Shown piece by piece: positions 23,368-32,237 of a stretch of DNA of 64,000 nucleotides. Each line of letters opens with the position of its first letter. Position 1 is the first letter of the stretch. The position numbers and the translations under genes are program-made. The stretch is from Thiohalocapsa sp963704155. Its GTDB lineage: Bacteria > Pseudomonadota > Gammaproteobacteria > Chromatiales > Chromatiaceae. The stretch is from positions 124,001 through 188,000 of the forward strand of contig CAVPHF010000028.1 in NCBI GenBank assembly GCA_963704155.1, written 5' to 3'. The notes under the pieces were generated by a model, which did not search any database, was not told the origin of the DNA, and saw only the letters and a program-made list of their open reading frames with translations.

Positions 23368-24327
23368 ATGCCAGTCGACGCCGCACCTCCCATCATCGCA
23401 TTCGTGCTCGGCATCCTCGCCATCCCGATCCTGCTCGGCATCGCCCGCACCTTTGGTCTGTACGCCATCGTGCGCGAGCGCGAGGCGCACGTGTTTACGC
23501 TGTTCGGCAAGGTCATCGGTACGCTCGAGGACCCAGGCCTGCGGGTACCACTGCTGAACTTCGGACCCAAGGCGCTGCTGCTGCCCTTCTTCGGCAAGCG
23601 GCAAGTGGTCAGCAGCATGCTGCGCCAGCGCTATTTGCGCGATCAGATGGTCAATTCCGAGGAAGGCACGCCGATGGGCGTCGGCATCTGGTACGAGATG
23701 CAGGTCAGCAATCCGGTTGCCTATCTGTTCAACAACGCCGACCCGGAGGGCTCGCTGCAGGCCAACGTGGCCAGTGCAACCATCTCGACCCTGAGCAACC
23801 TGGAGATGGACAAGCTCCTCGAAGACCGCCACCAGCTGAGCCGGAAGGTTCGCGCTACGGTCTCGCCGCAGTCCGAGAAGTGGGGATACAAGCTCGGATC
23901 GGTGTATATCCGCAAGGTCTCCTTCACCGATCGGCAGATGGTCGACAACATCACTGAGAAGGTGGTCAAGCGGCTGGTGCAGGTGACCAGCGCGATGAAA
24001 CAGGACGGCGAGAACCGGGTCGGCCTGATCAAGAGTCAGACCGCGTTCAAGGTGTCGCAACAGATGGCCGAGGCCGCCGCGACACGGCCGTCGGTAGTCG
24101 GCGACGCGCTGAACGAGATCGCCAGCAAGGATGCCGAGGTGCTGAACGCGGTGATGGAGGTCATGGAGGCCGAGCAGTTGATCGAGTCCGGCGCCGACGT
24201 CGACGTGCTCGGCACCAACGCGCAGGTCCTGGTGTCACTCGGCCCGGCCGAGCCGCGCGGCGAACCGCCGCAGGGCGACGTCAAGCAACGAACGCCGTTC
24301 TCGCTCGACCCAAGCGCCTTCTCCTAA
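23368..24327 (+). CDS. SPFH/band-7 membrane protein B
   Basis: 319 residues. An N-terminal membrane segment (about 9-27) is followed by an SPFH domain (YAIVREREAHVFTLFGKVIGTLEDPGLRV) and a helical C-terminal half. It differs clearly from the preceding SPFH protein, so the pair is not a recent duplication and probably forms a mixed assembly. The last 30 residues are Pro/Gly-rich. Cotranscription with protein A is likely from the orientation and spacing. Confidence 0.85.
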   Translation: MPVDAAPPIIAFVLGILAIPILLGIARTFGLYAIVREREAHVFTLFGKVIGTLEDPGLRVPLLNFGPKALLLPFFGKRQVVSSMLRQRYLRDQMVNSEEGTPMGVGIWYEMQVSNPVAYLFNNADPEGSLQANVASATISTLSNLEMDKLLEDRHQLSRKVRATVSPQSEKWGYKLGSVYIRKVSFTDRQMVDNITEKVVKRLVQVTSAMKQDGENRVGLIKSQTAFKVSQQMAEAAATRPSVVGDALNEIASKDAEVLNAVMEVMEAEQLIESGADVDVLGTNAQVLVSLGPAEPRGEPPQGDVKQRTPFSLDPSAFS

Positions 24328-24419
24328 CGCCGCTCGCCACCACCGCGGCGCGACGCCCGGGTTCAAACGGGTACGGAGACGCCCTTCCGGCAAAAACGTC
24401 ACGAGCCCCATCCCTGCTC

Positions 24420-25919
24420 TTGAACCCACTCAAACGCCTCGCCTCCCAAACCGCCGTCTACGGCGTCAGCAGTATCGTCGGCCGCTTCCTGAACTACCTG
24501 CTGGTGCCCCTGTATACCTATACATTCGCGCCAGGCGACTACGGCGTGGTGGCGGAGTTCTATGCCTATATGGGCTTTCTCGCCGTGCTGATGGTGTTCG
24601 GGCTGGAGACCGGCTACTTCCGATTCAGCTCGGCCGGCGACCGCCCGGCCGAGCTGGTGTTCGCGACCGCACTGCGTTTTCTGATCGTCATCAACGGCGG
24701 CTTCCTGCTCGCGGCCGTGCTGCTGCAGCAGCCGGTCGCCGAGCTGCTGCGTCACGCCGACCACCCCGAATACATCTGGTGGACGGCGGCCATCCTGGCG
24801 CTCGATTCCGTCGGTGCCATCGCCTTCGCACGGCTGAGGGCGGAGAATAAGGCGCTGCGCTTCGCCGGCATCAAGCTGATCGAGATCGGCGCCAATATCG
24901 GCCTCAACCTGTTCTTCATCCTGCTCTGCCGACAGGCGTTCGAGGCCGATCCTCAATCGACATTTGGGCGGCTGTGGGACCCGCAGATCGGCATCGGCTA
25001 CGTCTTCCTGGCCAACCTGGCCGCCAGCGCGCTCAAGCTGGTGCTGCTGACGCCTCAGCTGTTGCCCGGCCTATGGCAACTGCGCTCGGGCGCAGTGGCC
25101 TTTTTCGACGGTCCGCTGTTCCGGCAAATGATCCGCTACTCGCTGCCAATGGTCGTGATCGGTCTTGCCGGCATCGTCAACGAGATGCTCGACCGCGCCG
25201 CGCTGAAGTACCTGCTGCCCTACGACGACGCCACCAACATGGCCCAGCTCGGTATCTACAGCGCCTGCTACAAGCTGTCGATACTGATGATGCTGTTCAT
25301 CCAGGCGTTTCGCTACGCGGGTGAGCCGTTCTTCTTTGCCTATGCCAAGGAGCGCGATGCGAAACAGCTCTACTCGCTGGTACTGACCTGGTTCGTGATC
25401 TTCTGCGTGTTCATTTTTTTGCTGGTGACCCTGTTCCTTGATGTGTTCCAGTACTTCGTCGGCGCCGCCTATCGGGATGGGCTGTCGGTGGTGCCTGTGC
25501 TGCTGGTCGCCAACCTGCTGCTCGGCGTCTACGTCAATCTGTCGGTCTGGTACAAGCTCACCGACCGCACATTGCTCGGCGCCTGGGTCGCGCTGACCGG
25601 CGCCGCCATCACCGTCGTGATGCTCTGGGTACTGGTGCCGATCTATGGATTCGTTGGCGCCGCCTGGGCACACCTGGCCTGCTACTCGGCCATGGTCGCC
25701 CTCTCTTACGGCCTCGGCCGGCGCTACTATCCGGTGCCCTATGATGTGCCCCGCGTGCTCGGTTACATCCTGTTCGGCCTCGTGCTCTACGGCACCGGGC
25801 ACTGGCTGAGCGATAGCCTGGGCTGGAACGCGCTGGCCGTCGGCGCCCTGCTGTTGCTGGTCTATCTGGCGGCGGTGGCGCTGCTGGACCTGCGCCGCCT
25901 GCGCGCCAAACCGGCCTGA
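24420..25919 (+). CDS. Polysaccharide flippase (MATE/Wzx-like)
   Basis: 499-residue integral membrane protein with about 12-14 hydrophobic segments and a flippase-like N-terminus (TAVYGVSSIVGRFLNYLLVPLYT). Such proteins move lipid-linked oligosaccharides across the inner membrane. The likely start is a TTG at 24420; no ATG lies nearby in a sensible place. No glycosyltransferase cluster is adjacent, so the substrate cannot be named. Confidence 0.85.
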   Translation: MNPLKRLASQTAVYGVSSIVGRFLNYLLVPLYTYTFAPGDYGVVAEFYAYMGFLAVLMVFGLETGYFRFSSAGDRPAELVFATALRFLIVINGGFLLAAVLLQQPVAELLRHADHPEYIWWTAAILALDSVGAIAFARLRAENKALRFAGIKLIEIGANIGLNLFFILLCRQAFEADPQSTFGRLWDPQIGIGYVFLANLAASALKLVLLTPQLLPGLWQLRSGAVAFFDGPLFRQMIRYSLPMVVIGLAGIVNEMLDRAALKYLLPYDDATNMAQLGIYSACYKLSILMMLFIQAFRYAGEPFFFAYAKERDAKQLYSLVLTWFVIFCVFIFLLVTLFLDVFQYFVGAAYRDGLSVVPVLLVANLLLGVYVNLSVWYKLTDRTLLGAWVALTGAAITVVMLWVLVPIYGFVGAAWAHLACYSAMVALSYGLGRRYYPVPYDVPRVLGYILFGLVLYGTGHWLSDSLGWNALAVGALLLLVYLAAVALLDLRRLRAKPA

Positions 25920-25950
25920 CACAGCACGCCGGAGGCGATATGCCCGACTG

Positions 25951-26661
25951 TCAGCCGCGCTTGCGCAACAGATCGATGCGATGCGGCTTCATGAAGTGCG
26001 CACCCGTGGGGGTCAGATGGCGCTCGAAGGCGGTGCGGATGCGCCCACGGCGTTGCTCGTCGATATCGAGCACGGTATGCGTCACATCGAGAAAGCGTGC
26101 CGAAAAGGCGTCCCAGCCGTCGTAGCTGCCCGGCACTTGGATAAATGCCTCCTGTTCGCTCGCGAACAAACCGCTGTCGACGGCCCGACAGAGCGCGGCG
26201 AAGGCCGCCTCGCGTACCCTGCGTTCATCATGGATCAAGGACATCAGCGCATTGAAATCGCCCCAGTAGACCGGCTCCGAGAACAAGGCCGCTCCGCCCG
26301 GCTTGAGCACACGGTGAATCTCGGCCAAGGACTGATCCATGAGCCCGATCGGCACATGGTGCAGTGACTTGAACATGAAAACGGCATCAAAGCTGGCGTC
26401 TGCGGCCTCGATGGCCTCCGCCCCACCGAGCCGGAAGCGGACGCACGGCAGGTCATCGACAGTCAGATTCTTCTGGTGCTGGACCTGGTCTACCTCGGTG
26501 GCGATCACCTCCGCGGCGTGCAGCCGATCGACCAGCGCGCGCGTGGTCCGAGCGTCGCCGCAGCCAAGTTCGAGGACGCGGGCGTCACGGATGTCCAACA
26601 AGGCGGCGACGGCATCGAGTTCGGTGCTGGTGTGGTACTGATCCGGGGCATTCAATTGCAT
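25951..26661 (-). CDS. Class I SAM-dependent methyltransferase
   Basis: 236 residues. Rossmann motif I VLELGCGDART (about residues 29-39), an acidic residue closing the second strand (ATEVD), and a motif FDAVFMFKSLHHV (about 91-103) typical of methyltransferase-11 type enzymes. The ATG at 26661 (MQLNAPDQYHTS) is preferred over a start 29 codons upstream, which adds a basic non-family leader. The substrate is unknown. Confidence 0.8.
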   Translation of the reverse strand: MQLNAPDQYHTSTELDAVAALLDIRDARVLELGCGDARTTRALVDRLHAAEVIATEVDQVQHQKNLTVDDLPCVRFRLGGAEAIEAADASFDAVFMFKSLHHVPIGLMDQSLAEIHRVLKPGGAALFSEPVYWGDFNALMSLIHDERRVREAAFAALCRAVDSGLFASEQEAFIQVPGSYDGWDAFSARFLDVTHTVLDIDEQRRGRIRTAFERHLTPTGAHFMKPHRIDLLRKRG

Positions 26662-26798
26662 GCGCTTCACCCATTTGCAAACAGCCGGCAATCGGCGCCG
26701 GCCGCGACGGCAGCCAAACAGGTGCCCGAAAGCAAGCTGCAATGACATAGTATAGACAAAGCCACAGACTCATTCGCTCGCCCCCACAGGAGCCTCCG

Positions 26799-27089
26799 AT
26801 GAACGTCCGCCGCGACATCCGCTGCAAGCGGGAAACCTTGAACATTCGAATCCGACCCGAGGAGCGGGGACTGATCGACCGCGCCGCTAAACTGGCCGGC
26901 ATGAACCGCACCCAGTTCATACTGGACGCCAGCCGGCGCGCCGCTGAAGAAGCATTGTTAGATCAAGCCCTTCTCCGGGTCGATGCAGAGGCCTATGCGG
27001 CCTTTCTAGAACGGCTCGAAGCGCCCGCGGCCCCAAGCGCGCGACTGCGCAAGACCATGGAGACGCAGCCCCCCTGGGAACAGCAATGA
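26799..27089 (+). CDS. DUF1778 antitoxin, TacA-like
   Basis: 96 residues. A ribbon-helix-helix segment (LNIRIRPEERGLIDRAAKLAGMNRTQFIL, about 14-42) is followed by a C-terminal tail that would wrap the toxin. Members of this family repress their own operon and neutralise a GNAT toxin. The stop overlaps the next start by four bases (ATGA), the usual arrangement for tacAT-type pairs. Confidence 0.88.
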   Translation: MNVRRDIRCKRETLNIRIRPEERGLIDRAAKLAGMNRTQFILDASRRAAEEALLDQALLRVDAEAYAAFLERLEAPAAPSARLRKTMETQPPWEQQ

Positions 27090-27595
27090 CCCTGAGCGCG
27101 CCGGTGCCACTCAGAGAGGGGCACGTCGTCGGACACTTTGACTGCGGTAGGCGCGCGCTGAACACTTGGCTCACGACGCGCGCATGGCGTAATCAGCAAA
27201 GCGGCGCAAGCAGAACTTTCGCAGTATCCGCTGATGACAGCGTTATCGCCTACTATTCGCTTGCGTCAGGCGCCATCACCACCAAGCAAGCGACCGGGCG
27301 ACTGCGCAGAAATATGCCAGACCCAATCCCAATAGTGCTGCTGGCAAGGCTCGCGGTTGACCAGCGATGGCAAGGTCGAGGACTCGGACGGGCGCTCCTG
27401 CGTGACGCCGGGATTAGGGTCGTTCGGGCCTCCGAGAGCATCGGCATCCGTGGCCTGTTGACGCAGGCGATCGATGAATCGGCGAAGACCTTCTACCAGC
27501 GCATCGGCTTCAACGCATCCCCACTCGACGCGATGACTTTGATGATCACGCTTGCCGACCTTCGGGCGAGCATCTTGAACGACTCAAGCGATTGA
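27086..27595 (+). CDS. GNAT toxin, TacT-like
   Basis: 169-residue GNAT acetyltransferase. The acetyl-CoA loop is LARLAVDQRWQGRGLGRALLRDA (about 82-104), and the catalytic-tyrosine region FYQRIGF (about 138-144) is near the C-terminus. TacT-family toxins acetylate aminoacyl-tRNA and stop translation. It starts inside the antitoxin stop, consistent with a functional pair. Confidence 0.88.
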   Translation: MTLSAPVPLREGHVVGHFDCGRRALNTWLTTRAWRNQQSGASRTFAVSADDSVIAYYSLASGAITTKQATGRLRRNMPDPIPIVLLARLAVDQRWQGRGLGRALLRDAGIRVVRASESIGIRGLLTQAIDESAKTFYQRIGFNASPLDAMTLMITLADLRASILNDSSD

Positions 27596-27683
27596 CGGAG
27601 ACTTTCCTAGCAGACGACGCGGGATCGATGTCTAGGCTGGAGGCAGGAGAGAGGACAAAGGTCTGATGACCTGCTCGCGCCGC

Positions 27684-30600
27684 TCATGACAGCTCCGGGA
27701 CTGGGCTCGGCTCAGGCCGCCGCACCAGCCGCAACACCAGGGCCAGCATGGCCGGCATGAAGGTCAGCGTGACCAGGGTGCTGAACAGCAGACCGAAGAG
27801 CACGATGGCGCCGAGGCCGCGGTAGAGTTCGGTGCCGGCACCGGGATTGAACACCAAGGGCGAGAGGCCGGCCACGGTCGTGATGGTGGACATCATGATG
27901 GGCCGCAGGCGGATGCGCACGGCGTCGGTCACGGCATCGATCACGGCCAGACCCTGCTCGCGGAAGTTGGCGACGGCACGCTCGACGATCAGGATCGGAT
28001 TGTTCACGACGGTGCCGATGAGCACCAGAAAGCCCAGCATGGTAATCATGTCGAACGGCTGGCTGATGGGATAGAGCCCGATCTTGTCCAGATGCGCGCC
28101 GCCAAGGTTGAGCAGCGCAAGGCCGACAATACCGCCGCTGATGCCGATCGGCACGCTGGTCATGATCAGCAGCGGCCAACCCCAATGGCTGAACACGGCC
28201 ACCATCAATAGATAGGCGATGAGCAGGGCCACGGCGAAGTTGCCGGCCAGTGCGTCGCGGGTCGCTTCAAGCCGGTCGCTGGCGCCACTGAGCGTCAGGT
28301 CGATGTCCTCCGGCAGCTCGCCGCTGGACTTCATGCCGACGATGATTTGGTCGCGCACCCGTTGCACACCCTCCTCCAGCGGAACCTCCTTGGGCGGGAT
28401 GATACTGAGCGTGACGGTGCGGTCGGCGTCGACACGGCGGATGGTTTCGGTGTTGACCGTTTCCGCCAGCCGCGCCACCGCGGACAACGGCACGATGCCG
28501 CCGCTCGGCGAATACAGCATCAGCCGCTCCAGGTCCTGCGGCCGCTCGATATTGCCGGCCGTGCTGTACAGAAAGATGTCGATCTCGTCGTCGTCGAGAA
28601 AGAACTCATCGACGAAGGCACCGTCGGAATAGGCCCAGACGGCATAACCGAGCTCGCCGGGGTCGATGCCGAGTTCGGCGGCGCGCTCCCAGTTCGGCCG
28701 CACTTCCAGCATCGGCTGACCCAGGGTCAGACTCGACGGCTCGGATTTGACCCGCGGGTTGTCGAAGATCGTCTTGGCCTTGGCCTGCACCCTGGAGGCC
28801 GCATCGAACAAGGTCGCCAGATCGGGACCGCTGATCTCGATGTTGATGGAGCGGGTGCCGCCGAAGTTACTGGAAAAGATCGAGCCGCGGCTGGAGAAGC
28901 TGAACAGGCCCGGTAAACCGCTGGTCTTCTCGGTCGCGACCGCCATCAGGTCTTCGGTCTGCCGGCGGTCGGTGGCCTCGCGGACGACGAACACCCGGCT
29001 CTGGCTGGCGAAGCCGATGGTGAAGTTCAAGGCGGGCACATTGGTCTCGCCAGCCGCGAACAGCGCTGGATCCTGGCCCACGGCTGGATAGAAGGCCGCG
29101 TCCACGTCCTGAAAGGCCTCGCGCATCATGTCGATGTTGTAGCCGGGCGGCGCAAACATCAGCGTAAAGATCTTCGACTCCTCGCCCTCCGGCAGATACT
29201 CGGCGTCCGGCGTCAACCACCAAATGATGGCTCCGGCGCCGGCCAGCACCAGCACGATGACCAGTAGCGGACGCATCAGGCCCTGGGCGATCCAGTGCAC
29301 GACGGCCAACAGCACGCGGCCGAAGCCGGCGCCGACGCGGCTCAGCAACGGCTGCCGCCGACCCGCAGGCGGCAGCGTCAGAAAGCGTCCTGCGGCCGCT
29401 GGGACCAGGGTGATCGCGATCAGCATCGACATCAGGATAGATGCGGCGATGGCGACCGCGATGTCCGAGTAAAGCTGCCCAGCCTCCTGCTCGATGAAGA
29501 CCACCGGCAGGAATACCGCCACCGTGGTCAGCGTCGACGCCAGTACCGCGGGCCAGACCTCGCTGACCCCGTCGAGTGCGGCCTGCATCCTAGCCTTGCC
29601 CTGCGCCATGTGCCGGTAGATGTTCTCCAGCACGACGATGTTGTTGTCGAGCGTCATACCGATGGCAAAGGCGACACCGGCCAATGAGATGACGTTGATG
29701 GTGCGCCCGGTGAGCAGCAGCCCGAGGAACGCGGCGATGGTGCAGATGGGTATGCCGATGGCGCCGATCAGCGTCGCCGGCAGCGAACGCAGGAACAGAA
29801 ACAGCACCAACACCGCCAACAGGGCGCCGATCGCGAGATTGCGCTGCACCACCTGTACGGCGTCGGTCACGTAGACGACATCATCCGCGGTACGAACCAG
29901 CCTCAGGCCCTTGGGGACGAGAACGTCACGATTGAGCTCGGCGACCTTCTCGAGCATGTCGCGCTTGATTTGGATGACGTTGCTGCCGATCTGACGGCCG
30001 ACGGCGAAGGCCAGGATCGGCTTGCCCTCGGAATAGGCGTAGCTGCGTACCTCGGCGAATCCGAGTTCCACGTGGCCGACATCCCGCAACCGGATGAAGG
30101 CGCCATCGCGTTCCGCAATAACGAGATCCTCGAGTTCCTGCGGGCTGTCGAACCGACCGATAGTGCGTAACAGGTAGCGCCGTTTGCCGCTGTCGAGATC
30201 GCCGCCGGAGACATCTTGGTTGCGCGCGCGGATCGCATCGCGCAGCTCACCGAGTCGGATGCCGCGCTCGGCCAAACGCACCGGGTCGACATAGACCCGC
30301 AGCTGCCGCTCGGCGCCGCCGCGCATGCCGACGCTGGCGACGCCGGGCACTCGCTCCATCGGCGTCTGCACATACTCCTCGACCCAGTCGCGCAGCGCCA
30401 CGATCTCGTCCTCGGTGAAGGCGCCGGACTCGGGCATGAGCCGAAAGTACATGAAGGCGTTGGACGAAAACGCCTCGGCGCGGATGCTGGGCTGATCGAC
30501 GTTGATCGGATAGCCAGGGACCTGTGAGAGCGCATTGTTGACGTTCAGCAGGGCCTCTTGCAGCGGCACCGAAAACGGAAACTCCAGTTCGATGTCGGCG

Positions 30601-30857
30601 CTGCCGGTCTGCGCCGTGGCAACCATCCGTTCGAGGCCGGGGATGCGGCCGAGATACTTCTCCTGCTCGACGACGATTTCTTTTTCGACATCCTGCGGTG
30701 CGGCGCCCGGCCATTGGGTGCTAACAGTGACGATGCGTGCATCCAGGTCCGGGATCATCTGCACCGGGACCTGAAAAATGGACACCAGCCCGAACAGGGT
30801 CAGGATGAGGACTGCGACGGTCAGGATGACCGGACGTTCGATGGCGAAACGGAACAT
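27684..30857 (-). CDS. RND efflux permease
   Basis: 1057 residues, normal for an AcrB/HAE1-type inner-membrane pump with 12 transmembrane helices and two periplasmic loops. The N-terminus (MFRFAIERPVILTVAVLILTLFG) and the helix-4 region are typical. The proton-relay region of helix 4 reads GMTLDNNIVVLEN, with Asp-Asn where AcrB has Asp-Asp, and the helix-10 segment reads VVNNPILIVE, with Asn at the AcrB lysine. It is downstream of its adaptor (121 bp gap); no outer-membrane channel gene is adjacent. Confidence 0.93.
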   Translation of the reverse strand: MFRFAIERPVILTVAVLILTLFGLVSIFQVPVQMIPDLDARIVTVSTQWPGAAPQDVEKEIVVEQEKYLGRIPGLERMVATAQTGSADIELEFPFSVPLQEALLNVNNALSQVPGYPINVDQPSIRAEAFSSNAFMYFRLMPESGAFTEDEIVALRDWVEEYVQTPMERVPGVASVGMRGGAERQLRVYVDPVRLAERGIRLGELRDAIRARNQDVSGGDLDSGKRRYLLRTIGRFDSPQELEDLVIAERDGAFIRLRDVGHVELGFAEVRSYAYSEGKPILAFAVGRQIGSNVIQIKRDMLEKVAELNRDVLVPKGLRLVRTADDVVYVTDAVQVVQRNLAIGALLAVLVLFLFLRSLPATLIGAIGIPICTIAAFLGLLLTGRTINVISLAGVAFAIGMTLDNNIVVLENIYRHMAQGKARMQAALDGVSEVWPAVLASTLTTVAVFLPVVFIEQEAGQLYSDIAVAIAASILMSMLIAITLVPAAAGRFLTLPPAGRRQPLLSRVGAGFGRVLLAVVHWIAQGLMRPLLVIVLVLAGAGAIIWWLTPDAEYLPEGEESKIFTLMFAPPGYNIDMMREAFQDVDAAFYPAVGQDPALFAAGETNVPALNFTIGFASQSRVFVVREATDRRQTEDLMAVATEKTSGLPGLFSFSSRGSIFSSNFGGTRSINIEISGPDLATLFDAASRVQAKAKTIFDNPRVKSEPSSLTLGQPMLEVRPNWERAAELGIDPGELGYAVWAYSDGAFVDEFFLDDDEIDIFLYSTAGNIERPQDLERLMLYSPSGGIVPLSAVARLAETVNTETIRRVDADRTVTLSIIPPKEVPLEEGVQRVRDQIIVGMKSSGELPEDIDLTLSGASDRLEATRDALAGNFAVALLIAYLLMVAVFSHWGWPLLIMTSVPIGISGGIVGLALLNLGGAHLDKIGLYPISQPFDMITMLGFLVLIGTVVNNPILIVERAVANFREQGLAVIDAVTDAVRIRLRPIMMSTITTVAGLSPLVFNPGAGTELYRGLGAIVLFGLLFSTLVTLTFMPAMLALVLRLVRRPEPSPVPELS

Positions 30858-30978
30858 GGGCGGATAGGGACGAGTTGCTCGGAGCTGGTGGCTCGGCAGA
30901 GGATGCTCAGGGCTCAGGCGCGGAGCAACAGGGAAGCGCTAAGCGGCGGCTCGCCGGTCGTCGGCACTCTGTTTGGAC

Positions 30979-32079
30979 CTACTCGCGCCTGGTCACGCGG
31001 CCATCGTCGGCGGTCTGCATGGGCGCAACCGTTTGGCCCGGCCGCAGCCTTTCATTGCCGAGCAGGACCACCTGATCGCCGGCCTCGAGATCACCACGCA
31101 GGATCTCCAAGCGCTCGCCGCTGGCGCGGCCGGTCTCGATTGGCACCGGATAGGCCTTGGTGACGCCGTCGTCAAGACGCACTCGCCAGACTTCACGGCT
31201 GCCATCGCTTTTCGCGATCACCGCGTCGCGCGGCACGGTCAGGGACGTTTCGCGCTCGCCGTCGGGGCTCTCTCCGGCAAGCTCCACTCGCACGCGGGCA
31301 GACATACCCGGCGCCAGCAGCCCATCAGGGTTCGGCACGTCGATCAGCAGCGGGAAGGCGCGGGTGCGCACATCGCCGCTGGCGATCCGCGCCAGCACCT
31401 CGCCAAGGATCTCGCGGTTGGGCAAGGCGTCCAGATGAACCGTGACCGGATTACCCGGGGCAACGCGGGCATAGTCGCGCTGCGGCAATGTCGCGCGAAT
31501 ACGCAGCCGGTCCAGCGAAACTAGCTCCAGCGCGACCTCGTCGCGCTTGGCCCATTCCCCCACCTCGACCTGCTTGGCGACCACCATGCCGGCGAACGGC
31601 GCCGACAACGCGTGGCGCTCGACCAGTTCGCGCGCCCGGGCCAGCGCCGCGCGCTCGCCGCTCAGGGCCGCGACGGCCATGTCCACCCTGGCGATCGCGG
31701 ACTGGATCTCGGTCTCGGATGCGTGACGACCCTTCTTCAGCGACAACAGCTCGTCGCGGATGCGGATCGCATCGCGATGACGTGCATCGGCTTCTTCAAC
31801 GCGCGCTGCCGCAGCATCCGCCTCGAGTTCGGCCAGCCGCGCATCCAGCCGCAACAGGGGTTGTCCGGCGGCGACCGCGTCGCCCTCGTCGACCGATAGC
31901 TCGGTCACCAGGCCGTCGACCCAGGGAGACAAGGCGGCCCGGCGCGGCGCCTCTGTGGTACCAGACAGCACCGCCTGATCGCGAAGTGTCTCGGTGGTGA
32001 TTTCGGCCAGAGTGACCGGGCTAGCCGGCTCCTCGGCGAGCGCTGCCGAGGCGCAGAGCAGCACCAGGGCAGCAATCAT
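30979..32079 (-). CDS. RND periplasmic adaptor (membrane fusion protein)
   Basis: 366 residues. An N-terminal signal peptide (MIAALVLLCASAALAEE) is followed by a beta-barrel/lipoyl half (VDGLVTELSVDEGDAVAAGQPLLRLD, about 52-77), an alpha-helical hairpin (about 80-150), the second lipoyl half (SAPFAGMVVAKQVEVGEW) and barrel domains. It links the downstream permease to an outer-membrane channel. First gene of the leftward pair. Confidence 0.92.
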   Translation of the reverse strand: MIAALVLLCASAALAEEPASPVTLAEITTETLRDQAVLSGTTEAPRRAALSPWVDGLVTELSVDEGDAVAAGQPLLRLDARLAELEADAAAARVEEADARHRDAIRIRDELLSLKKGRHASETEIQSAIARVDMAVAALSGERAALARARELVERHALSAPFAGMVVAKQVEVGEWAKRDEVALELVSLDRLRIRATLPQRDYARVAPGNPVTVHLDALPNREILGEVLARIASGDVRTRAFPLLIDVPNPDGLLAPGMSARVRVELAGESPDGERETSLTVPRDAVIAKSDGSREVWRVRLDDGVTKAYPVPIETGRASGERLEILRGDLEAGDQVVLLGNERLRPGQTVAPMQTADDGRVTRRE

Positions 32080-32198
32080 GCGGAACGGTGGAAGAGCATC
32101 TTGGCCTCATGACGAAAACGGCAGCCCTGGCAGAGAGTGGTCTATTTCACCTATCAACCACTATGGTGCCTACTGAGCCGAATCGCCAGAGCCAAGAG

Positions 32199-32233
32199 GG
32201 AGGGGCCGGCGCCGCGCCGCGGCCGGCCCCTCC
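32199..32233 (-). terminator. Strong GC hairpin after the acyl-CoA synthetase gene
   Basis: A perfect 12-bp stem GGAGGGGCCGGC/GCCGGCCCCTCC with an 11-nt loop, starting 5 bp past the stop. The following minus-strand sequence is pyrimidine-rich but not a pure U-tract. Confidence 0.5.
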
Positions 32234-32237
32234 GCGT

